NCBI RefSeq assembly: GCF_020829645.1
Contig: NZ_JAIVFS010000073.1
Location: 1-40,952 of the forward strand
From: Nostoc mirabile CHAB5784
GTDB taxonomy: Bacteria; Cyanobacteriota; Cyanobacteriia; Cyanobacteriales; Nostocaceae
DNA: 40,952 nucleotides
Direction: 5' to 3'
Under the pieces are notes generated by a model. That model was given only the letters and a program-made list of their open reading frames with translations, had not been told where the DNA came from and ran no database searches. Positions within the stretch are counted from its first letter, which is position 1; every line of letters begins with the position of its first letter. The translations under genes and the position numbers were made by a program. Below are positions 7,536-15,160 of this stretch, piece after piece.

Positions 7536-7715
7536 TAGGACTTACGCAAAATATCTCTCAAACTCTCATTTCTCCGTGTCGCGCAGCGTCTCCCCTTGGG
7601 AGACGCTGCGCGTAACTTGCTTAAGAGGAGGGGTACAAGTCTCTTAACCGCAAGGGCGCACTGGCTTCTCTGCGCCTCTGCGGTTGGTTATTCCGTAACT
7701 CGTGCGTAAGTCCTA
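7536..7715. mobile_element. 180-bp MITE with 13-bp terminal inverted repeats
   Basis: The ends TAGGACTTACGCA (7536-7548) and TGCGTAAGTCCTA (7703-7715) are exact inverted repeats. Inside is a second perfect palindrome (arms 7580-7593 and 7599-7612, cgcgcagcgtctcc). There is no open frame. TA at both borders hints at an IS630/Tc1-type mobiliser, by inference. Confidence 0.75.
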
Positions 7716-8101
7716 TAGATAAATTTATCATGTCAGGAAAAATCAACTTTTTTATCTAAATATCTATATATCGCTTTTGTAAAATTGAGATAATTTCAAT
7801 TTTTGTACTCAGCTAGCAGAAATATTTTAGCAAAGTTGTTACTTTTAATTTACGCATCATAAAATACAATATTGAATCCTTTAATACCAAGGCTTCAAAA
7901 AAATTTATTCTAGCTGGATATGCATGTAACAATGACTTGTATTATTTAGCCTGGCTGATGAGAACTTCTTTTAAGTGGATATAAATAAATCCAATTTGGA
8001 TATACAGCTAAAGATAGAGGTTGTGAGTATATATTTTTATTTAAACTTAAGATAAATCTAAATTCTAGGAATTACTACTCTTAAATAAAATTCAAAATAT
8101 T

Positions 8102-9043
8102 ATGTTTATTAAGTGCTTTAAGAATAATGGGAATTTAACTATAAATAAGGATAAAAATGTCTCAAATGTTGAAATAGCACTTTTTATAGATCAAATCAAA
8201 AGTAATATCTGGCTATTTGGTATTCCATCTTGGCTTTTTGGAATAACCGATAGAAGCATAGCTGTATTTGCTGATGGTTATTTATCTCCTATAGAAATAT
8301 TTCAGCTATTTACAACCTTTTTCTTTTTTGTAAGTTGGCTATACCTCAAGCCTGATGAAAGCTTTAACAGTAATGATTTAGGCCCCAGTCAATATCAAGA
8401 ATATCTCGCTCGTACTCAAGCTAACAAGCTTCAAGTAAAAAAGCTCCACATGATTAGCCAGGAGTATATTTTACCGTTTCCTTATATTTGCCAAATTTAT
8501 CATTTATTGAACTTAAAACATTTGGAAACAGTTCATAGCTTTAGCCTTAATAACCTGAAAATTTTTCAAATTAGCCACTTTCAGCCCACAAATACTGGTG
8601 GAATAATCAAATTCCAAACAATATTAGACTCGCCAGCGAATGCTTTGAGGATTTGGCGTCAACCGATTGTAGAGGTGGATTTAATATTACATACTCCCTA
8701 TACTGTTGAACTGAGTATTCCAGTCTACAATAACAAAAGGATAATTGTTATATTTCATGCTTTCCCGTTAAATGACTTTGAGCATCAGTTCTTTATAGAT
8801 ATTTATAGTGATTTAGAATGGCCAAAGCCATTATTACAAATAATATTGCATTTTGCTTCTTGTTTGACGCTATTTGAAGATTTGCCGTATCTAAGAGCTT
8901 TAGCTGATAAAAATATAGGGCGTTTATTCAACTTAAGCAGGGCTTCAAATCACGAGACTGCATTGCTGTTTAAAAGATATGTTGAGTTATATGGTTCGAC
9001 TGGAGAACCAACTAAATTACTTGAGGGGAAGGAAGAGAGTTAG
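8102..9043 (+). CDS. Protein of unknown function
   Basis: A 313-residue protein in AT-rich DNA, unlike its neighbours in base composition. A hydrophobic stretch near residues 66-85 (FQLFTTFFFFVSWLYL) could be one membrane-anchoring helix; the rest alternates polar and hydrophobic segments without motifs I recognise. No Shine-Dalgarno is obvious before the ATG, which follows a long gap rich in MITEs. The stop codon TAG lies in the first unit of a palindromic tandem repeat (9038-9165), so the present C-terminus may differ from the ancestral one. Confidence 0.6.
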   Translation: MFIKCFKNNGNLTINKDKNVSNVEIALFIDQIKSNIWLFGIPSWLFGITDRSIAVFADGYLSPIEIFQLFTTFFFFVSWLYLKPDESFNSNDLGPSQYQEYLARTQANKLQVKKLHMISQEYILPFPYICQIYHLLNLKHLETVHSFSLNNLKIFQISHFQPTNTGGIIKFQTILDSPANALRIWRQPIVEVDLILHTPYTVELSIPVYNNKRIIVIFHAFPLNDFEHQFFIDIYSDLEWPKPLLQIILHFASCLTLFEDLPYLRALADKNIGRLFNLSRASNHETALLFKRYVELYGSTGEPTKLLEGKEES

Positions 9044-9165
9044 AGACGCGATTAATCGCGTCTGTACAGGAGTGGGGAATTAGAGACGCGATTATCGCGG
9101 TGGGGAGTTAGAGACGCGATTAATCGCGGTGGGGAGTTAGAGACGCGATTAATCGCGTCTGTACA
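9038..9165. repeat. Four-unit array of a self-complementary repeat
   Basis: About four units of 29-40 bp, each starting gagttagagacgcg and centred on the palindrome gacgcgattaatcgcgtc (complete at 9045-9062 and 9142-9159, shortened in the middle two units). It separates the convergent genes at 8102-9043 and 9186-10856 and could act as a bidirectional terminator, though there is no T-run. Confidence 0.75.
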
Positions 9166-9185
9166 AGAGTTAGGAGTTTGTTTGG

Positions 9186-10856
9186 TTAAGCGCGTGCTAG
9201 TAAGGGGGCAGCAGCTAGTAAGGTTTTGGTATAAGGATGCTGAGGATTAGCAAAAATAGTTTTTGTCAGACCGAGTTCGACAATTTTACCGCCATTCATC
9301 ACGGCAATACGATCGCACAAAAATCGAGCTAACCAAAGATCATGAGTGATGAACAGATAAGTTAACTCAAATTCTTCTTTCAATTGCAACATCAAATCCA
9401 GCACTTGCGACTGCACGCTAGCGTCTAACATACTTACGGGTTCATCGCAGATCAAAAGTTTAGGGTGAGTAATCAAAGCACGAGCGATCGCAACTCTTTG
9501 CTGTTGTCCCCCAGACAAATCTGATGGATAACGCTCATAATACACTTTTGGCGGTGTTAACCCAACTTTTTCTAGCATCCACAAAACCTGTTCTTTTGCC
9601 TTAACAGGATCGGCTAGATTGTGGATAAATAAAGGATCAGCGATACTTTGTCCCACTGTCATGGCTGGATTGAGACAAGCATGGGGATCTTGAAAAACCA
9701 TTTGTATTTGTCGCCGTGAGGAGCGAATTTCTTGACGCGACAGTGTAGTTAAATCCTGTCCTAAAAACTCAACTTTGCCACTAGTGGGACGAATTAGTTG
9801 CAAAATTGTTCGTGATAGCGTACTTTTACCACAACCTGATTCCCCAACTAAACCAAGAATTTCTCCGGGATAAATATCCAGGTTGATACCATCTACTGCT
9901 TTAATTGTCTGCGCTTGTGTCTTAAACAGTCTTTCGATAAAGTTAGGTTCTATGGTGTAGTGTTGCTTGAGTTCACTGACACTCAAAATTGGGGATTTAT
10001 CATTAATAATCGGTAATTGCTTTTCTGAGTCATTGGCAATTATCAATTCTCCGTTATCATTTACTGCTTGAATGTGTAAAGCTGCTTTTAATAGCGATCG
10101 CGTATATTCATGTTGAGGGTGTCTAAATACGGTTTCTGTAGAACCCATTTCGACCATCTTGCCGTTGTACATGACACCAATGCGATCGCAATACTCAGCC
10201 ACCATTGCTAAATCGTGAGAAATCAGCAACAATCCCATGTTTTCTTCACCGCACAGGCGAGTTAATTCTTTCAATATCTGCGCGGAAACGGTAACATCTA
10301 AACTGGTGGTGGGTTCATCAGCAACAATTAACTTGGGGTTGAGGAGTAAAGCTAAAGCGATCGCTACCCGTTGGCGCATTCCACCGCTAAACTCGTGGGG
10401 ATACTGATTCCAACGACTAGCTGGAATATTCACCTTTGCCAAGGTAGCAAGTGCTTTTTCTTTGGCTTCTGGCGTTGATAATTCTGGTGAGTGCGCCTGA
10501 AGGGTTTCAATACAATGCTTACCAATCGTCATTAACGGATCGAGGCGTGTCATGGGATCTTGAAAAATTAAGGCGATCGTTTCTCCCCGAAATTTCCGCA
10601 ACTGGTTAGGCATCAAGTCAAACACCGATTGTCCTTGAAATGTCACCCGTCCCTCAATCCGACTAGAGGCTGGTAGTAAACGCATTACTGCTCGTCCTAT
10701 AGTTGACTTACCACAACCCGACTCTCCCACCAATCCCATTCTTCCACCTGGTTGCAAGGTGAAAGATACATCATCAACCGCCCAGGTTGCTTCTTCTCCA
10801 CTCCGCGCAGGATAGGCTACTCGCAAATTTTCGATACAGAATAAGGCTTCACTCAT
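9186..10856 (-). CDS. Oligopeptide-type ABC transporter, fused double ATP-binding protein
   Basis: A 556-residue protein has two complete ABC ATPase domains in tandem, equivalent to DppD and DppF joined, as in GsiA or YejF. The first has Walker A GESGCGKST (residues 44-52), signature SGGMRQRVAIA and Walker B LIVADEPTT; the second has GESGCGKST, signature SGGQQQRVAIA and LLICDEPVS. Both C-terminal tails carry the oligopeptide-type HPxxxYT extension (HPQHEYTRSLL, NPQHPYTKTLL). It should energise import of peptides or a related solute at the inner membrane. Permease and binding-protein genes are not adjacent, so it is an orphan here. No strong Shine-Dalgarno is seen before the ATG. Confidence 0.92.
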   Translation of the reverse strand: MSEALFCIENLRVAYPARSGEEATWAVDDVSFTLQPGGRMGLVGESGCGKSTIGRAVMRLLPASSRIEGRVTFQGQSVFDLMPNQLRKFRGETIALIFQDPMTRLDPLMTIGKHCIETLQAHSPELSTPEAKEKALATLAKVNIPASRWNQYPHEFSGGMRQRVAIALALLLNPKLIVADEPTTSLDVTVSAQILKELTRLCGEENMGLLLISHDLAMVAEYCDRIGVMYNGKMVEMGSTETVFRHPQHEYTRSLLKAALHIQAVNDNGELIIANDSEKQLPIINDKSPILSVSELKQHYTIEPNFIERLFKTQAQTIKAVDGINLDIYPGEILGLVGESGCGKSTLSRTILQLIRPTSGKVEFLGQDLTTLSRQEIRSSRRQIQMVFQDPHACLNPAMTVGQSIADPLFIHNLADPVKAKEQVLWMLEKVGLTPPKVYYERYPSDLSGGQQQRVAIARALITHPKLLICDEPVSMLDASVQSQVLDLMLQLKEEFELTYLFITHDLWLARFLCDRIAVMNGGKIVELGLTKTIFANPQHPYTKTLLAAAPLLARA

Positions 10857-11170
10857 AGTTAGTTATCAGCCCTGAGCTACCAGCTTTTATAATTTCAAAT
10901 TTAAGATAGTCTATCAGATTAGTATTAAACCTCCGTTGTACAAACATATTTATTGTATTAGCCTAAGCGTAGCCTCTCCAAGAGTTGGCAAGACTGAAGT
11001 ATCTACTACAGCATTATCACTGAGCCGTATCGACACCATTCCTAAACTAATAATTTAGGTGATGCATTGCCAAGGGTGCGATCGCGTATCCGCCCAATCT
11101 AACAAAGCTATTTCATTCTCATCTAGCCCGCTTCAGAATGAATTCTGAGTCTAATAGCGAAAGTCGTCTA

Positions 11171-11334
11171 AGAGGATGTTTGAAAAGTCCTATTGTCGGT
11201 ATCAAAAGTTTTAGATCCCCCTAAATCCCCCTTTTTAAGGGGGACTTTGATTCCGGTTCCCCCCTTTTTAAGGGGGGTTAGGGGGGATCTAAAAGTGCCT
11301 AAAGTCACAGCGAAACACTTTTCAAACAACCTCT
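11171..11334. mobile_element. 164-bp MITE containing a nested palindromic core
   Basis: The ends AGAGGATGTTTGAAAAGT (11171-11188) and its complement at 11317-11334 match with one mismatch. The interior 11214-11289 is a separate palindromic block (gatccccctaaat ... ggttaggggggatc) that recurs, reversed, inside a different element at 14768-14917. A truncated relative of the outer shell is at 35051. The rest of the 700-bp gap 10857-11558 shows no gene. Confidence 0.75.
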
Positions 11335-11558
11335 AAAGACGACTGAGGAAAGGTATAGTCTGCGCTATCCGCAATTTCTGCTCAGTTTACCCAACTGAAT
11401 TCTGACAACTGATGCCAATATTGCTGTTCGATAAAGCTTTAGCTGATTAATTCACCCATTTGTAGGAGGTAATTAGTAAGCTAATAAGTATACTTTACTT
11501 ATAATCAGACCAACACAAGATGGTTTGAAACAGCATTCACGCAACGGATGTATCAATC

Positions 11559-11882
11559 ATGTTAAACCTGATATTCACCGGATGTATAAAAATAAAACCC
11601 TTGGTGCTTTCAACAGCTTTTTTACTAGTTATACAAACTTCTGCCAATGCTGAACAACCCCTTCCTAGTTTGACTCCAGCACAAGCTCAACATTTATCCC
11701 GCGACTTAGTACCATATAACTCTCAAGACTTTTTTAGGCAAGGACAAAATTCGATTGAGAGAGAAATTCAAATTTTTAGGCAAAGGCAACTGCGCTCTAT
11801 TAAACCAGTTCTTAAGATTAATTCACTACCGCAGATTAAAACACCACATACTCAGCAAAACCCTAATATCTTAACTAAGTAA
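11559..11882 (+). CDS. Small secreted protein, function unknown
   Basis: A 107-residue protein has a signal peptide: a hydrophobic core (PLVLSTAFLLVIQT) ending at SANA, with cleavage probably before EQPLP. The mature part is short, basic and rich in Gln and Pro, with no recognised domain. No clear ribosome-binding site precedes the ATG. It stands alone between a MITE-rich gap and a small minus-strand gene. Confidence 0.5.
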   Translation: MLNLIFTGCIKIKPLVLSTAFLLVIQTSANAEQPLPSLTPAQAQHLSRDLVPYNSQDFFRQGQNSIEREIQIFRQRQLRSIKPVLKINSLPQIKTPHTQQNPNILTK

Positions 11883-11998
11883 GAATCATCATGCTTTTAT
11901 GAAACCTTAGAAGCCCCAGGCATCACAATCACTATGCTCTGCTTCCTCTTTAGAGAGTTTTCGTGTTTCAATAAACTGTGCAACACAAATTTACAATA

Positions 11999-12208
11999 TT
12001 AATCGTCTAACAAACCCATCAACGCTTGAACTTCAACGTCTTGCAGCTCTGATAATTGACCTTGTAACTTTAACAATTCATCTTGTAATGCTTCTGCTAC
12101 ATGGAGCATATTAGATTCTTGTGCAATTTTTAACTGATTTTCTTTAACCTTGATTTGTTTAAGCAAGTTATTTTCAACATGAATTGAATTGTAATGTTGA
12201 GCAATCAT
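11999..12208 (-). CDS. Small coiled-coil protein, function unknown
   Basis: A 69-residue protein is almost entirely heptad-like helix (residues 12-55: NLLKQIKVKENQLKIAQE, ALQDELLKLQGQLSEL) and ends in an acidic tail. It resembles small hypothetical proteins of filamentous cyanobacteria, but I do not recognise a named family. No Shine-Dalgarno is evident. Reality is supported only by its compact, biased composition. Confidence 0.45.
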   Translation of the reverse strand: MIAQHYNSIHVENNLLKQIKVKENQLKIAQESNMLHVAEALQDELLKLQGQLSELQDVEVQALMGLLDD

Positions 12209-12306
12209 AGCTTTATATTTTTTATGAATCTACGGAATCTAATTAAACTTACCACCTATGTATTATTCCACATTTTTACCATTTTTTAAATATCTGGTGA
12301 TTTAAC

Positions 12307-12427
12307 AGTTATCAGTTATCAGTTGGCAGTCAGAGTCCCCCACGAATACAAGTGGTGTGTTTCAGTCGAGGTTCAATCCCCGACTGAAGCCGTGATAACT
12401 GATAACTGTTGACTGTTGACTGTTTTA
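12307..12427. repeat. Inverted heptad-repeat element
   Basis: Copies of cagttat at 12307-12326 are mirrored by aactgataactgttgactg at about 12401-12425. In between are two small hairpins (CCAC ... GTGG; TTCAGTCG ... CGACTGAA). This is a known style of short repeat in Nostoc intergenic DNA. Confidence 0.55.
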
Positions 12428-12545
12428 ATCTTCATTACTCGTAGTACAGCACGGCGTAAATAAACATACCATTTCAAATGGCGCAAGAAGCTCGGAATAC
12501 AATTATGCGTGAATGCGTGACTTCCGCCTTGCGGTGGTGGTGTTT

Positions 12546-12585
12546 ACGGGTATGGCAGGCTTAATACACCATACCCGTATTTTTA
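12546..12585 (+). terminator. Orphan rho-independent terminator
   Basis: The perfect 10-bp stem ACGGGTATGG (12546-12555) / CCATACCCGT (12569-12578) is followed by ATTTTTA. It reads on the plus strand, but no plus-strand gene lies in the preceding 660 bp. It may end a small RNA or be left over from a lost gene. Confidence 0.55.
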
Positions 12586-12631
12586 GAGGCTTTTACAAAA
12601 ATGGAAATCATAATATAAGATTGGTTGACTT

Positions 12632-12868
12632 AGGGACTTCAAAGAAATAAATTATCCAAATAAACGTAGACGCAAAGCGGTGAGGGGGTCGCAGTCTTGG
12701 CGGTTCCCGTCGATTGCGTTAGCGCAGCGTTAGCGACGTTAGGAGCGTCACCCCCGAACCCGGAGGGCTTGCCGCAGGCTACCACTCCAGACACAGAGAA
12801 CACAGAGGAATAAGGAGGAGAGAGTTTTTTCGCCAGTTTTTTGAGTATTTTTTTATTTGGAAGTCCCT
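12632..12868. mobile_element. MITE family A, copy 1 (237 bp)
   Basis: Ends are AGGGACTTC...AATAAATTATCC on the left and TTTTTATTTGGAAGTCCCT on the right, the same as three other copies in this window. Its right part (agacacagagaacacag, aggaggagagag, ttttttgagtattttt) is nearly identical to the copies at 17296-17418 and 24590-24713. It has about 110 bp of extra sequence (cgtagacgcaaagcggtgag onward) also seen, diverged, in the copy at 22013-22218. No coding capacity. Confidence 0.85.
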
Positions 12869-13075
12869 TAAGAGGAATTGTAGATAACACATATAGGACT
12901 ACACATGAGTACCGGAAAAACCTAGACTAAAGCAGTTTGCCACAGGCTACTACAGAGGCACAGAGAACACGGCGAATAGTTTGAGAGAGTTTTTTTGCGT
13001 AAGTACTCACACATTAACTTGTGTGTTGCTTCACCGAGTATTGCTGGATATTTTAAACAATTTTTTGTGAATTTT

Positions 13076-13387
13076 ATGAACTTAAAACTTATAAAAAGAA
13101 ACGTTTTTACTTTTGTAAAAATTATATCCACAATGCTTATAACAAGCGCAATTGGATTGGAATCATGGAATATTTATGCAGCAATAACTAATACTAATCT
13201 ACCAAGCAGCCTTAATCCAATTTTTTGGATTGAACGTTTTGCTATGACTAGCCATTTTCTCGAGAGTATTATAGCAGCTTTTTATGCACCTTCAAGAAAA
13301 AAGATGCCAATAAAATATGCTACTTATACTTTTTTCGTAGGCACAATTGGGTTGTTAGAACTATTCTCTTCAGAGAATGACTCTTGA
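13076..13387 (+). CDS. Small membrane protein, function unknown
   Basis: A 103-residue protein has two to three hydrophobic segments (residues about 10-27 TFVKIISTMLITSAIGL, around 58-70, and 83-99 TYTFFVGTIGLLELF), so it is probably an integral membrane protein. The Met at 13076 is chosen over the longer frame from 12995 because the upstream 27 residues are low in similarity to a membrane protein start. No ribosome-binding site is clear. I do not recognise the family. Confidence 0.5.
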   Translation: MNLKLIKRNVFTFVKIISTMLITSAIGLESWNIYAAITNTNLPSSLNPIFWIERFAMTSHFLESIIAAFYAPSRKKMPIKYATYTFFVGTIGLLELFSSENDS

Positions 13388-13420
13388 CGGCTCTACCCCT
13401 TTTGGATTAGGTCGGTTGGT

Positions 13421-13440
13421 AGGGTGCATTAACGCACCCT
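13421..13440. repeat. Short hairpin after the small membrane protein gene
   Basis: AGGGTGC (13421-13427) and GCACCCT (13434-13440) form a 7-bp stem with a 6-nt loop 33 bp after the stop at 13387. There is no T-run, so termination is uncertain; this motif is a common cyanobacterial intergenic repeat. Confidence 0.5.
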
Positions 13441-13602
13441 ATGTAAGAAAATTGTAGATTATTAAATCCACGCTACTAAGCAAAAGTTATGTGTGGGGGT
13501 TCACCAATGTAGGTGACTGGTGAATCTGACAGGCAGAAGGGAGTATAGTTTGTATAGTTAGCTTTTTGCTGAAATTTTAGTTTGACACTAAAGGATTAAA
13601 AA

Positions 13603-13941
13603 ATGTCTACAGATACTCACATCGTTGCTTACGTTCAAGAAAGTGAATTTGATACTGTTTTAACTGGAAGTGAAGAGAAAGTTGTTGTTGTTGATTTTAC
13701 TGCTACTTGGTGTGGCCCCTGTCGCCTGATCAGTCCGTTAATGGATCAACTTGCCGAGGAATACAAAGGTCGCGCCAAAGTCGTTAAGGTAGATGTTGAC
13801 AGCAACAAGCCAATTTTCAAAAGATTCGGTCTTCGCAGTATTCCAGCAGTTTTAATGTTTAAAGATGGTGTTTTAGCAGAAACTATCGTAGGAGTTTCAC
13901 CCTACGAGGACTTCAGCAACGCTGTTCAGAAGCTTCTTTAG
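13603..13941 (+). CDS. trxA: Thioredoxin
   Basis: A 112-residue single-domain thioredoxin: active site WCGPC at residues 36-40, cis-proline in RSIPAV (Pro81), buried Asp31 in VVVVDFTA and the closing KDG loop. It reduces disulfides of target enzymes in the cytosol, taking electrons from a thioredoxin reductase. The N-terminus carries about 12 extra residues before the fold. AAGGA lies 7 nt before the ATG. The exact cyanobacterial type (m, x, y) is not decided here. It is a single gene flanked by short repeats. Confidence 0.93.
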   Translation: MSTDTHIVAYVQESEFDTVLTGSEEKVVVVDFTATWCGPCRLISPLMDQLAEEYKGRAKVVKVDVDSNKPIFKRFGLRSIPAVLMFKDGVLAETIVGVSPYEDFSNAVQKLL

Positions 13942-14129
13942 CTAATTCGTAATTCGTAATGACGCTCGAGGACTCGCTAACGCTGCGCTAACGTAATTCG
14001 TAATTAAAAGGGGTTTGATATCAACTCTAGCTAATCACATATCATTAAAGTTTCCTCGCGTCAATCATAATGATAAGTGTTAAACTGAACATGATATGAT
14101 TCCACTGCCTAATGATGGCAGTCACGTAA

Positions 14130-14681
14130 TTATGAATTATGAATTTTTTCAACCTTCTGTTTTCGCCTATAATGTGCTTGAAGTAAGCCGGTAGAATATT
14201 GTTTTGAGCTAATCAGTTCCAATTCTTCTTCAGGGCTAGGCGGTGGGAAAAGCTGTATACCGCCACCTAAGATAATTGGAATAGTTGAAATAATATATTC
14301 GTCAATCAAGCTGTGCTGAAGAAACGAATTGATTAATGCTCCGCCACCAACTAACCAGATGTTTTCATAACCTTGAGCCTCTATATTTGCTAAGGCGGAC
14401 TTCACTGTATCAGAAACAAATGTAACGTCCTCACGGTCAGATTGGAGAGGGCGCTGGGTGAAAACGAAGGATTTTTTTTCTGGATAAGGCCATTCATCAA
14501 AACCAAGCCCTACTTCATACGTCTTGCTACCTAACACAATCGCATCAATCGATTCGTAGAAATCTGTGTAACCGTAGTCTTCACCTTCTGTATGAAGGAT
14601 TGATAGCCAATCAATTCCGCCATCACTGCGAGCGATATAGCCATCCAAACTAGCTGCAATGTAGAGTGTAACTTTCGTCAT
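14130..14681 (-). CDS. Dihydrofolate reductase / RibD C-terminal family reductase
   Basis: A 183-residue protein of the DHFR-like fold: N-terminal VTLYIAASLDGYIAR, then DAIVLGSKTYEVG, and the NADPH-binding stretch ENIWLVGGGALINSFL followed by DEYIISTIPIILGGG. This is the pattern of the RibD_C family (PF01872), NADPH-dependent reductases that include YyaP/YwjB-type proteins of unknown substrate; it is not a classical FolA. The start at 14681 is chosen because AGAAG lies a few bases upstream and conserved sequence starts right there. Confidence 0.85.
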   Translation of the reverse strand: MTKVTLYIAASLDGYIARSDGGIDWLSILHTEGEDYGYTDFYESIDAIVLGSKTYEVGLGFDEWPYPEKKSFVFTQRPLQSDREDVTFVSDTVKSALANIEAQGYENIWLVGGGALINSFLQHSLIDEYIISTIPIILGGGIQLFPPPSPEEELELISSKQYSTGLLQAHYRRKQKVEKIHNS

Positions 14682-14767
14682 TGTGCTTCTGAATTTGGTA
14701 GTTTTCACCCAATTACTTACGTTTTTTGATTATGCGATTTAAACCGACCTGCAACAAATTCTCGCTT

Positions 14768-14917
14768 ATACCAATTTTTTATGAAGCTGCATAGAATTCG
14801 ATCCCCCCTAACCCCCCTTATTAAGGGGGGGAACCGGAAAAACATCTATCAAAGTCCCCCTTTTTAAGGGGGATTTAGGGGGATCGAGATATGTGCAACT
14901 TCACATTAAATTGGTAT
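14768..14917. mobile_element. 150-bp MITE overlapping the end of a coding gene
   Basis: The ends ataccaatttttta...gaagctgca (from 14768) and its imperfect complement (to 14917, ttggtat) form inverted repeats of about 24 bp. Inside, 14800-14885 is the same palindromic core as in the element at 11171-11334 but in reverse orientation. The right arm supplies the final codons and stop of the gene at 14901-15122. Confidence 0.75.
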
Positions 14918-15122
14918 TAAATAAATGTTTTGTACCACGTTTGGTGACTCGCTCTCGCCACATCTGGAAACTAGATTCTTTCATTTCGCGCCTCATTAGA
15001 GCGATTACCTGTTTCTCCAGCAGCCCAAACTGAGCCTCAATAGCATCAAAAGATGTTCTATCTTCCCATGCTATTTCAATGATGCGATCAATGGTTTGTG
15101 AATCGAGGTCAGGTAGTTTCAT
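14901..15122 (-). CDS. TIGR03643/DUF2805 family protein with MITE-derived C-terminus
   Basis: A 73-residue protein matches the TIGR03643 (DUF2805) family: DRIIEIAWEDRTSFDAIEAQ, FGLLEKQVIALMRREMK and SSFQMWRERVTKRGTKH are family-typical. Its function is unknown; the helix-turn-helix-like helices suggest nucleic acid or protein binding. After TKH the family normally ends with a few basic residues; here the tail LFNTNLM and the stop are read from the terminal repeat of the MITE at 14768-14917, so the end has been replaced. Confidence 0.8.
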   Translation of the reverse strand: MKLPDLDSQTIDRIIEIAWEDRTSFDAIEAQFGLLEKQVIALMRREMKESSFQMWRERVTKRGTKHLFNTNLM

Positions 15123-15160
15123 TTCTTTGCTGGCATTGATAAATTAGAGCTATATATATT

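Noticed and set aside
12339..12405. tRNA-like segment (GGTTCAATCCC with a hairpin)
   Set aside because: The T-loop-like string is part of a short stem inside a heptad repeat; no acceptor stem, anticodon arm or CCA end could be built.
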